From Apoderus coryli (Eukaryota; Arthropoda; Insecta; Coleoptera; Attelabidae), in contig OU452206.1 in NCBI GenBank assembly GCA_911728435.2, forward strand, positions 14,786,297-14,850,296: 64,000 nucleotides of DNA, read 5' to 3'. Positions 11,625-23,407 of the stretch are shown here, piece by piece. Position 1 is the stretch's first letter, and each line of letters starts with the position of its first letter. The notes beneath the pieces were generated by a model. The model made no database searches. It was not told the origin of the DNA and was given only the letters and a program-made list of their open reading frames with translations. The translations under genes and the position numbers were made by a program.

Positions 11625-14600
11625 TTATTTCAATAATTGCTTTTTCAACCGTTCAATTTCTGTACCCCTGAGTTTAGCCAGTTCTTTTAGTTGATCGTAT
11701 TTACGTAACATTTTTTCATGCTCCATTGTGTCAACCTAGAGAGAAAGAACGAAAACTTACATCTATAACACTATAGTTACTAATCATGATGTAATGAGTC
11801 GGACATGTTGTATGAGTTGGAGGTCTGTGCGCTTACCATATTGTCAGAATGAAACATATGATTTGGCCAAAATCGCAAATATATATACCTCCCGGTTAAT
11901 AGCAGAGAAGTCAGTAATGTAAGTACGTCCCTCTAGTCTTTATTACAACATTTTTGAGTCTAACATCATATATACATTACCTGTACACCCAAATCCTTTG
12001 TAACAGTAGTCGAGGCTTTGACTTTATCTTGCCTCTTCAGCTTCTCCTCCAACGTCGCAATAGTAGCTTTATAATCCCTTTTAACATCATACAATTTTGT
12101 GGTTAACATAACATTTTCTTTGGAACTGTCATTCAGTATTTTTTTCAATCTTTTTACATCTAAAAGTAAATAAAGAATTTAAGTAAAAGCAGCAGATTAT
12201 AAAATTACTTCAGTGACGCGACGTTTAGTGTTATTATTTGATCCTGTTGCCAATACTAGAAGCACATCATTTGCGATTTAGAAGTCTTTATATGTTTATA
12301 CAATAAGCCCTTATTAATAATATATTTGTACCATTCTCTAAAACATCTTTTTGTTCCCGTAAAGCCAAAAATGCAGCATCTTGGGTTTGTATATGGGCCA
12401 TAATTTCGTCCATCTCCTTATCCAAAATGACATTTTTATGTTTTGCTTGTTGCTCAGCAAATGCAAGGTTTGTGTGGAGTTTTGGACCTCTGTAATGAAG
12501 ACAAGAATGATGAATATCCTGCCCATCTCGCGTTAATTTATTTCGTTGTTATTGAGCGAAATATGGAGACAGTGCTGTGCTTTTGAAACGTGTGGAAGGA
12601 TCAAGGAATATATTCGAAGCCATAACCGGAAGACGAAGTAGTATGTGGATGAATACAGATAATTTGTTCTGTTCTTCAAAGATACTCTTTGAATTCATTA
12701 CTTTCACGAGGAAGGAGGAAATTTGTAGGATTCAGAAATTATTGACATTCAATGAGAAGAAGTGTTAAAAGATGTTAAGAATACATAAATAAGAATATAC
12801 GTTAGTATCGAAAATTTACTGCAAATATTCCCTATATTGAATCACCACTTACTTCGCGATCTGCAATTTGGCTTTTTCATACTTATCCTGTAACTTCATT
12901 ATTTCGCATTTATGTTCTTCTAAAACTGTTCCAAATTGCGTCTTTAAAAGATCACGTTGTTTCTCTAAATCGCCTTTTTCTCGACATATTTTGTTCACCT
13001 GATCTTCCAATACCTTCACTTTATTCTCCATGTCTTTATAACTATTTGAAATCGCATGTTTTTCATTATTTAAGCTAAAAATTCAAAAACTCATTTATCT
13101 TTCATTCAATTTTCAACAATAAGAACACTAATTCTCATACTTTTGACAGATTTTTTCAACACTTATTTTGTCCTCAGTGATTATAGCCAGTTGGCGTTGT
13201 AAACGTAATATCTCTGCATTCAATTGTGTTGTGTCATTCCGGTATCTAAAAATTGGATTAATTATATTATAAATTCGTTGGGACACAAACATATATCTCT
13301 AATATATTTATATATACACGGTGATTCACGGTCGATGGCAGTTGGCAATTGAAACTCTTACTACTGACTCAAGTTTTCGCAGTACTTCGTAGCCCAACCA
13401 ATTTGTCCGTGGCGGATCAATGAGCTGGAGCGTTGTAAAGACATTTTTCTACAATTCAAAATTTCCTCAATTCTTGGTCAAATCTGGTCAATAAATCACC
13501 ATAATACTTCCCCATGATCGTTTCTTCTGTTTGCCAAATATTTGATGTGGATCACCCTTTGCTCTGATGTGTAGTGGTGGACTCATGTTTCGTCCACGGT
13601 TATGTGTGTTATGTGGTCGTCCTGGACTGTTCTTTTGCCATTTCACAAGAAATCAAACCACTTCCGGCGGACGTTGCCTAGAGAAAAACTATTTACAAAA
13701 TAACTCCTTACCTTTGCATTTCATATTTTGTCGATTCATAAACAGTTTTCAATTTATTAAAATCATCTTGTAGAATATTCAGCTGTCGATTAGAATGGAA
13801 AACTTTCTCGTTTGCTGTTTTAATCGATGCATTCAATTGCTCATTATCTTTCTGTGGCATTTCACACTGTTTTTGTAATGTTTCACAATGTTTCTTAATT
13901 TCGTTAATCTCAGAATTCTTAGCCGCAAGCTTATTTTCTACTAATGATAATTTCTCTAGAACTAATTTGTAGGAGTTCGTTATCAAATCGTTGTCACCCT
14001 GTAATCTAAAAAAATAAAAATAAAATACCTACATAGATCCAAAATACTGCATAAATGTTTTAGTAATTTCAGTTCAACATTTCCAATCCTTTGTAAATTT
14101 TGTGATACAAATCAAAGTTAATTTTCTACACTCACCTATCCATCTCCAGTTTCCGTTCTTCACAGATATCGTGTAACCTCTTCATTTCGCACTTATTTTC
14201 TTGGAAAATCTTTTCATAATTCGCTTTTAAATGATCGCGTTCTTTTTCTAAATCGTCTTTTTCACAACCAACTGTATTCAGCTCATTTTCCAAAAACTTT
14301 AACTTCTGCGTTAAATCTTTACAAGTTTCTGAAATCACTTGTTTTTCATTGTTTAAACTGAAATTTGAACAACAAATATATTTCTCATTCATTTTTAGTA
14401 CAACAATAACAATAAAAAGAATGAATAGTGCTCATACTTTTGAATACTGTTCTTTGACAATTTCACAAGAAACTAAACCACTTCCGACTACGTTTTCTAG
14501 AGAAAACCATTTAAAAAATAACTTCTTACCTTTGAATTTCATTTTTTGACGATTCATAAACAGTTTTCAATTTATCAAAATCATCTTGTAGAATATTCAG

Positions 14601-17600
14601 CTGTCGATCAGAATGTAAAAGTCTCTCGTTTGCTGTTTTAATCGTTGCATTCAATTGCTCATTATCTTTCATTGTCATTTCACACTGTTTTTGTAATACT
14701 TCGCAGTGTTTCTTAATTTCGTTAGTCTCGGAATTTTTAGACGCAAGCTGATCTTCTACTAAAGATAATTTCTCTCGAATAGATTTGGAGGTGTTTGTTC
14801 TCAAATCGTTTTCACCCTGTAATCTAAAAAAAAAATACCTACATAAATACAAAATACTGAATAAATGTTTTAGTAACTTCAGTTGCACATTTCAAATCGT
14901 TTGTAAATTTTGTGATACAAACCAAAGTTAATTTTTTACACTCACCTATTTATCTCCAGTTTCCGTTCTTCACACATATCATGTAACCTCTTCATTTCGC
15001 ACTTATTTTCTTGGAAAATCTTTTCATAATTCGCTTTTAAATGATCGCGTTCCTTTTGTAAATCGTCTTTTTCACAACCAACAGTATTCAGCTCATTTTC
15101 CAAAACCTTTAACTTCTGCGTTAAATTTTTACAAGTTTCTGAAATCACTTGTTTTTCATTGTTTAAACTGAAATTTGAACAACAAATTTATTCCTCATTC
15201 ATCTTAGTACGGCAATAACAATAAAAGGAATTAATAGTTCTTATACTTTTGAATACTGTTCTTTTTCCATTTCACAAAAAACAAAACCACGTCTAACGAC
15301 GTTTTCTAGATAAAATAACTCCTTACCTTTGACATATTTTTTCAACACTAAGTTTGTCTGCAGTCATTGTAGCTCGTTCATTTTGTAAACTTAATATTGC
15401 GTTATTTAGTTCAGTAATTTTAAGAGTTGCATCACTCTCGTATCTAAAAATTATTATTTTAACGGTATTTAACAAAATAATTTATTTAATTTAAATATAC
15501 TTTTTATAATCGCCTTTAATAACTTCTAATGAACTTTTCAATTCCAGATTATCTTTCGTCAACACATTAACTTTATTTGATAATACTTTAAACTCTTTAT
15601 CATTGTCAGTTTCATGGTTCTCAATGATTTTGCTTCTTGAGAGTCTTAAAAAGAGAAATAACTTAACTAATCCGTACTCACAATTTGAGTGCAATCTGCA
15701 AAACCAACTCCAAAACTCTTTTATACAGTCAACCAAAGCATGGTGAAGGTAATATATATAAATATTTAATAAAATTAAATTAGAAAAATGAAAACCTACT
15801 TACTCTGCTTCCAGCGTTTCATCCAAACGAAAACTGCTCCGACTCTCATCCATTTTCGCAACTTTCTGTACTACTTCTAACCGCTGACACAAATCCACAC
15901 TATAAGACAATCGCTTTATCGATCGCACAATAGAATTTTCTGGATTAACCTTTGTTTCACTTGTAACATCTGCTTCTAAGATCTTCTTTAAACGAAACAA
16001 GTCCTCTTTCAACATATTTTCCTGCTCCCTTGTAAATCGATCCAATTCCTCGTACTTATCGATCTGCTCAAACATCTTCTGATCATACTCTTCCATTAAC
16101 TCATTCTTTTCTGCTTCTAAATCAGCAAGGGCTTCCCGATGCTCCGCTACTGTTTTATATGCAACTTCCAAATCGCTCTTTAAGTTGCTGCAGAGTTCAT
16201 TCAATTCTTCTAACTGTTTTGTGTAATCAGTATTTTGTTCTCTTCTTTCTTCATCACTTGCTTGTTTTAATTCATCTGGTGCATTAGAGGTACGATTGTG
16301 AGTATTTTCTTTATTGTCCTGATTTAGTTGCTTGATTTGTGATTCGTATTTCTTCTTTAGATTAGTCAACACGAATTCATGATCATTTTCCATGTTTTTC
16401 ATTGTTTGATTGAGTTCTTCCTTTACAATGACAACTTCATTAAATTGAGACTCTAGTTGTTTATAATCTTTTCTCAGGCTATCTAAAGTGCCTTTCAATT
16501 CCATATTTTCATATCGATATTTCTTTTGGTCTTCCAATGATTTATTTGCAACTTCCAAGTCCCTCTTCAAGTTGCTGCAGAGGTCATTCATTTCTTGTAA
16601 CTGTTTTGTGTAATCAGCATTTCTTTCTTCATCACTTGCTTTCTTTAATTCATTTGGACCATTGTGAGTGTTTTCTTTATTGTCTTGATTCAGTTGCTTG
16701 ATTTGCGATTCGTGTTTCTTCTTTAGATTAGTCAACAAGAATTCATGATCGTCTTTCATCTTGTTCATTGTTTGATTGAGTTCTTCCTTTACAATGACCG
16801 CTTCATTAAATTGAGACTCTAGTTGTTTATAATCTTTTCTCAGGCTATCTAAAGTGCCTTTCAATTCCGTATTTTCATATCGATATTTCGTTTGGTCTTC
16901 CAATGTTTTATTTGCAACTTCCAAGTCCCTCTTCAAGGTGCTGCAGAGTTCATTCATTTCTTGTAACTGTTTTGTGTAATCAGCATTTCTTTCATCACTT
17001 GCTTTCTTTAATTCATTTAGACTATGGTGAGTGTTTTCTTTGTTGTCCTGATTCAGTTGCTTGATTTGTGATTCGTGTTTCTTCTTTAGATTAGTCAACA
17101 AGAATTCATGATCGTCTTTCATCTTGTTCATTGTTTGATTGAGTTGTTCCTTTACAATGACCGCTTCATTAAATTGAGACTCTAGTTGTTTATAATCTTT
17201 TCTCAAGCGATCTAACGTGCCCTTTAATTCCGTATTTTCATATCGATATACCGTTTGGTCTTCCAATGTTTTGTTTGCAATCTCCAAGTCCCTCTTCAAG
17301 TTGCTGCAGAGTTCATTCATTTCTTGTAACTGTTTTGTATAATCAGCATTTTGTTCTCTTCTTTCTTCATTTCTTGCTTGTTTCAATTCATCTGAGGTAT
17401 AAAAAGAACCATTTTGAATTTTTTGTTTATTGATACGATCCAATTCGTCGCTCAATTGCTTAATTCTTGACTCATATTTTTTATTTAGATTAGCCAACAA
17501 GAATTCATGGTCGTTGTTCATGTTTTTCACTGTTTGGCTCAGTTGTTCCTTTACAATGCTCGCTTCGTTAAACGCAGACTGTAGCTGTTTATGATCTTTT

Positions 17601-20600
17601 CTCAGTCTATCTAATGTTTCTTTTAATTCTGTGTTTTCCTGTAGATAATTAGCTAGAGTTTGTTGATTCTCGTTTCTAGCATCCAATATGAGTTTATTCA
17701 TATTGTCAAAGTCTCCATCTCTTTGTTGTTTTAAAGTGTTTATCTCTCCGGTGAGTTGAATCAACTGGTCTTGCAGATTGTGATTTAGATTTCGTAGTTC
17801 TTCCCATTCAAATGTCTAGAAATTTATAAAATATCTTTACTTCAACGCTTCCAAGGTAACAAGTGAAATTATCACTTTATTATTATTATTATTAGCGTAA
17901 GGTTTGTCATGGAGAGAATTACCACTGTGTTTCAAGCGGATGTAAATGCAATTCTGCAACGCACAGGAGAAAGTAAGAAAACAATGAGTGGACCTATATC
18001 CTTTCAGTCAGGAAGCACCGAATGCAATAGCATATGAAGGAGTGACGTGCAAATTGCCGTGGAAATACATTGAGGAACTTAAACAGTTCTGGCAGCATAA
18101 AATTGTGTTAAACTATTCTGCGGATCAGGATATCAAGCAATGGGTGAACATTAGAAAGCCTACCGACCCGCAAAGAGCGGGTAAAAAGACACGTCTGAAC
18201 CACAACAAAATACAAAACTACTGCTATAAGTGATACTGGAGATCACTAGATCAGGCGGGTAAAGGTGAAAAGAGAAACCCTAGGAAGCGAAGCGTTTAAA
18301 AGCGGAAGAATTATGTGTTGGACTGTCGACAAAACTAATATGAATAAGTGATTGGCGAAGATACCAGCATTCTAGTGCTTCAATCGAAAAGAGGAAATTC
18401 TTAGGATGGAAGGAAAAGTAGTTTAAAAAATTGGGAACCGTATGCCAATATTCAACTTTTGGAGGTGAAACACTAATATGAGCCAACGTGTTTCGCTACT
18501 TTTCCGGATTTAATCGTAGTCGTTGTTCGGTCCAAAACGAATTTCGTGAGGGAAGTCCAAAATAGGTTGTGCGTTCCTTGATATTGAAAGGTCGCGATGT
18601 GACTTATCGTTGGGCGAGACATGAGCAAACGCCTCGTGTAAATTGGTGATAAGGGAATGTTGGCAAAAAATTCAACCATGGTGCTGCAAAAGACAATTAA
18701 ATTTGTTCGGAAACGAACATTTTGAGCGATCAAAACATCGAATTCGTGTTCAAAACGTATGTTTAGTATTGATCTAACAGCATAACATTGATCGTACGAT
18801 AAACGTTTAGTAAAACAATGGAAATATTATGTGACCTAACTTTGATAATTGGACTGAACGAGATCGGTAAGCCCTTATGGTTGGTCGGGGACCAATTAAT
18901 ATTGTGAAAAATGTAATAAAAAAATCTAAGAAGTTATTCTGATAGTAGGAGGAGCCGGAGTGTTGGTATATTCATAAAAAGCTTAAAGTGAACTTACATT
19001 GTCCCTTTCATCAAAATCCTCAAACGTCTTATTTGTAAACGACACGCTTCGACGGGACATTGATTTTCTATGAAAAACAAAATTACCTTGAAATATATAT
19101 TTCAACATACAATAGTTCAATTACCTGTTAGTAGTCGATTTCAAAGTTACATCTTCCATAACTTCTACAAAGAGAAAAATAGTAAAATTAATCCCTAATT
19201 CCTCAAATCCTCATTCTCACCTGCACTTAAATTATCCTGTTCTAACTCAGACACAAAAACAAAGGAAGTTTGTGTCTGTTTGTCATCGTAAGTGGCACAA
19301 CAATGATCATCTTCGGTGAGATCACTGCGTATACTATGGCGGGAATCACTGCGGAAAAACTCATCCGCCGATACGAAGTCTGAGTCTGTAAATCAAAATA
19401 CCGATAAAGTTGCATTTGGTAACTTTTCAGTTTTTAATTTTTACCTCTAAATTTGAAATTATCGGATGACATTGTATCCTCATCTTCTTCATACAGAGTT
19501 GGGTACTTCGTAATATTTGAGGATACAGGAGGATCTCGTGGTAAATTAAAAGCCACTGTATGTCGCCGAACATTGTTTGTTGTTGGAGGTGCTTGGAACT
19601 TTTTGGTCGTAATATCTGGCATAAATATGGAAATGTTCTTGATTTTGCTTTGTAATTGTTCGATGATTTTTGTCTTATTCTCACGGTCTGCCTAAAATTT
19701 AGGTTTTAACATAAAAAAAAACCCAAAACAAAAATAAAACTTACTTCTAAAGCCTTCCTTTCATCTTCAAACGTTTTCAACATCGCTTTATATTCTCTTA
19801 ATTGATCTTTGTCGGTTACTCTCTGGTTAATAGTTGGTTTATTCTTAACTGCCTTTGCTCGTCTGGCAAACCTACGAACAAAATACTCGAACTACACTTA
19901 ATAATATGTGCGTGGACATTCTTACTCCAAAGTCGATTTCGTTTCTTCTGAAGCTGCCGTGGTGACTGCAGCAATCACCAACGTTTTTGAATTGCCACCT
20001 AAAGCCGGTTGAAGTAACCGAGTCAATTTTGAATCACGATAGTTGATGTGGGAGTCATTTTCACTTAACTTTCTTATAACCATACCCAGTGTTGTGAGCG
20101 ATTTATTTATGTGAACACCTTCCAAGTGTCTCTCTCCTTTTAAATTCATGTGACCCACACGTTCTGAACCAGCCAAATCAACGAAATTTAAGTGGGATTC
20201 TTGATATGACACTTCTGAACCGATTTTTGTTGATTGAATTATCTAGTAAAAATCGATATGTATTCCATGCAATGACAATAACAAAAAATCACTTACTATC
20301 CTGAAAATCGTATGTGATCTGCTGGATCTCTCATTCATATCAGTACAGCCAATTTTCCGTATTTTATTTCCCAACCTCATTAGATGAAAAACCTCTTTTG
20401 GATCATTAACGAATTCCTCTTTAGAACTAATTATGATCCCTTTCAAGTCTTCACGAATTCTCAAGTCCTTACCGTCTTTATTGAGTAAATCGTTGATTTT
20501 CTCATTGTAAATCTCAAAATACGAGCATCTGAAATAACAAAACCTCGCAATCAAACCCTTGTAAGTCAACACAAATATACCTTACCTTGTTAAATAGTTT

Positions 20601-21215
20601 CTTTCTGTGTCCTGATTAATGTAGTTGAATAAATCATCTATAGCTAGATGCATAATACCCGGTGTTTTTGCTTTCAGATCGCCTAACATTGTATAAGTTT
20701 TACCTGAAGAAGTCTGTCCATAAGCAAATATGGTGGAATTAAATCCTTCGGCGGCTGCATGAACTAGGGGACGTACTACGGCATTATATACGTCGCTATT
20801 TGTTTGAGACTCGTTAAAAATGTGGTCTAAAATGTATTTCATATAATTAACTAAGTATTGTAAATTTATCAATGTTACATATATGAGCAATTTTAAGACA
20901 TATATTTCAAATAAAATATTAATACCTGAGACACGATATTTGGTGCTATAATATTTTATGGGGTTATTAGTTATTTTATTCAGATATTATTTCAGTCATC
21001 AACCAAGTTAATTTGTAGGTGGGCCCATACAAATAAATCTTTTATTTGGAAAAAATATAACACCTACCAAAGCTGAATGTTTCTCCAACAAATCGTGTAG
21101 TTTCTTCATCGACTTGAACAATTTTCGTGTCTTCTATGTACCATTGACATTTGCAGTTTTCGACTACTTCTTTAGCAATCAATGGACGAATTTTTATACC
21201 AACCTGGATATTCAT
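11625..21215 (-). CDS. CENPE: CENP-E-like kinesin-7, 21 exons, ~1888 aa
   Basis: Plus-end-directed kinetochore motor that moves and holds chromosomes in mitosis (family knowledge). Exons on the minus strand, high to low: 21215-21068, 20826-20586, 20528-20297, 20242-19926, 19871-19745, 19691-19445, 19385-19221, 19164-19125, 19067-18998, 17815-15804, 15644-15501, 15443-15327, 15167-14946, 14823-14530, 14357-14136, 14005-13712, 13245-13141, 13074-12853, 12489-12332, 12159-11981, 11735-11625. All phases agree (5667 nt). The N-terminal motor (about residues 1-320) has P-loop GQTSSGKT (86-93), switch I NERSSRSH, switch II DLAGSE and neck start [13 protein letters not shown] Ser/Asp-rich linker follows, then a long coiled coil. 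Exon 10 holds four copies of a ~121-residue coiled-coil unit (landmark [11 protein letters not shown]), and 222 + 294 bp exon pairs are tandemly duplicated. In flies this role is shared by cmet and cana. It is shorter than human CENP-E. Confidence 0.93.
13316..13645 (-). pseudogene. Decayed mariner fragment in a CENP-E intron
   Basis: The minus-strand translation, broken by stops and frame changes, shows TVDET*VHHYTSE (first catalytic Asp region), [12 protein letters not shown] and a YNAPAH-like remnant of the second. The left end, TACACGGTGATTCACGGTCG, resembles the terminus of the TA-flanked element at 46251. It sits between kinesin exons 16 and 17. Confidence 0.6.
17816..18997. other. CENP-E intron 9, contents unidentified
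   Basis: A 1.2 kb intron, much longer than most in this gene. It holds short ORFs on both strands, including an 81-codon plus-strand frame at 17988, but no motif I recognise. The size suggests inserted, decayed transposon DNA. Confidence 0.4.
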
Positions 21216-22305
21216 GATAATGTATCTAATAAGAGTTCATTAAAAGGACAAAAAAAGAGTACAAAATCACATAATACAACAACACAGCCCAGATAAAATA
21301 GATGTCCAACATAAAATCATAGAACAATATTATTTATTATTTATGTACGAAATGCATAAAATAACTAACTTGCAACGGTCATGTCGGTTATTCTGCTTTC
21401 AAATATTGACAAATGCCACTTAAAATACTGACCACTTACAGTTCTTCTTTTTTTTTTGGCCACTTGAAGGCATTCGGCCAGAACTGACAGTTCTGTAGAA
21501 GGCGTTATCCTTCTACGCGAAATATCAGCAATTTCTAATCATCTGACTCTGGACTCTGGCTGTGTGCTACTAAGTTTTTTTTTCATTTTTTTTTTATTAT
21601 TGGCATCTCTAAAAATAGCCAATAATGATTCTTCTTTCTATAGGATATGATGTCAGTGAGGTGAGCAGTAAGTGATCATGTCAAATCGGCCCAGCTGTCT
21701 GAGTTTGTAGAAGGATAATGCTCATTATTACCTACGAATTACCTCACATACATTTTTTTTTAATAAAAGGAAAAACAAACTCGCACATTTTTGTTTGTGT
21801 TCGACTAATAATTCTGAGCAATAATATGAGTAAACAGTTATGCGACTTGTGTTACGAACGAGAAACTATCATAATTATTACTCTCTGATACTCTCATCCC
21901 GCTTCATTCGGCTGGAATGACAACTAAAATTTAGTGCTACTTCGCCGAGTCGAACAACCGAAAGAACCGAGGCAGCGCTGTGCTAATTTAGTAAGCTGTG
22001 CCTCGCCTCGCTCGATCGTTCTACTTCCTGGTTTTTACGAATTGCCCACTTGGTAGGAGGATGTTTAATAACACACTTTGGTAAAAGGAACGTATGATAG
22101 GTTAAGTGAGTGCAACTTTGTAATTTGTCTATTGATGAAAAACGTTTTGGTTCTAAAAATGTGGATCACAATTCTTGAAACTTTGGCATAGCGACCGAGA
22201 GAAGTAAGTAACCTCAGAAAATAAATAAATAAATAATAATAATGAATAAATTTATTTTTCTGAGTAAGTAACCCTTTGCTAATTCAGTAGGCCATTTCTC
22301 GATTG
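21216..22305. other. Intergenic, repeat-rich, upstream of the CENP-E-like gene
   Basis: Includes homopolymer T runs near 21448 and 21577 and a dispersed repeat at 21671-21720. The latter (TGATCATGTC...GAGTTTGTAGAA) is shared with 36797-36845, so at least part is an interspersed element. A short TAAA/TAA microsatellite lies near 22225. No gene was seen. Confidence 0.5.
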
Positions 22306-22313
22306 ATTGAGTG

Positions 22314-23137
22314 TAGGGATGTTGGAAAAATATCGATATATCGAATGATGATATTTTTCCTCCAAAATATCGATATATATCGTCGATATTTTCTTTAACG
22401 ATATATTGAAATATCGATATTAAAATCCAGCTATCGATTGCGATATTTTTTTAAAATTGCTGATATACTTAATTATCTATACGTACCTATATTACATTTT
22501 TGCTTTGTCCACAAAGCAATGAAAGGTTCTTTTGTCCCTTTTTTTACTAATCGTCACCTGTGTAAGACGCAAGGTCCCTGTAAACTAGGTTGTTATTGAT
22601 TGTCAATTGTATTTTGTATTATTAATGTCGTGAATGTTGTGTCGCTTCGTCACTTGTCACTAGTCAGAAGCTTTCTTTGAATAAAACGTGTCCAAATGAA
22701 GCTTTCCTTGAATTTCCCATTTTGCATTATTACCACAGAATACATATATGCTGTATTATTACCCTTACCTGTTACTGAACGCCTGCGCCGATTATTTTCA
22801 TTTATTTAGGTAGTTATTTGAAATATGACAATGTCCCCACCTATACCAGCAGTGTAGAGCTTTTTCAAGAAGAGTCTTTTTGACGAGCATTTCTGTTTCT
22901 GATAAATATTGGTATTTATAAAGTTTTCTGTTTTAATGTAAGATCGAGCATTATAGCATATTAAAGTATATTATGTGATTAAATTTTCGATGTCAAATTT
23001 TTGATTCTTTATTTCGGATATTACCGATATATCGTTATATCGATATTTAGTTTTACAATATCGAATGACCGATACAATATATTTTTAAAATATTGATATA
23101 ATATATATCGATATTTTTTTTCGATATCACATCCCTA
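22314..23137. mobile_element. Non-autonomous hAT-type element, 824 bp, with 8 bp TSD
   Basis: The ends are inverted: TAGGGATGT at the left and, reading in from the right, TAGGGATGTG. Subterminal regions are packed with ATCGATAT motifs in both orientations. The exact 8 bp flanks ATTGAGTG (22306-22313 and 23138-23145) match the target duplication size of the hAT superfamily. No ORF longer than a few dozen codons is present, so it must be moved in trans. It lies about 270 bp upstream of the Flacc start codon, within or next to its promoter. Confidence 0.92.
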
Positions 23138-23407
23138 ATTGAGTGCTCGGTTAATGAATGAGTGTCATGTGTTATGACTGTCAACTGTCATGTGCTGTTC
23201 TTATTGTGTAATGTCATTTTAGATTTCAGATTTTAGTATTTTAGTGACAGTGACTGCTGGCAGCTACTCAACAATTACTGCATTTGCAAAATAATTTATT
23301 ATAAACATTTCTAAAATATTAATAAAACATATTTTAAAACTCTTTAGTGTGTAAGATGTTAAAACTAAGTGTGTGCGACGACAGTAACTCAAGAACTAAC
23401 AGTGAAC

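Noticed and set aside
17988..18233. 81-codon ORF in CENP-E intron 9 as a nested gene
   Set aside because: No recognisable motif, no splice or promoter signal, and surrounding sequence looks like decayed repeat DNA.
23369..23407. Upstream in-frame Met as the Flacc start
   Set aside because: The downstream Met at 23408 begins MSKPVKRK, which matches the known family start; the upstream extension has no counterpart.
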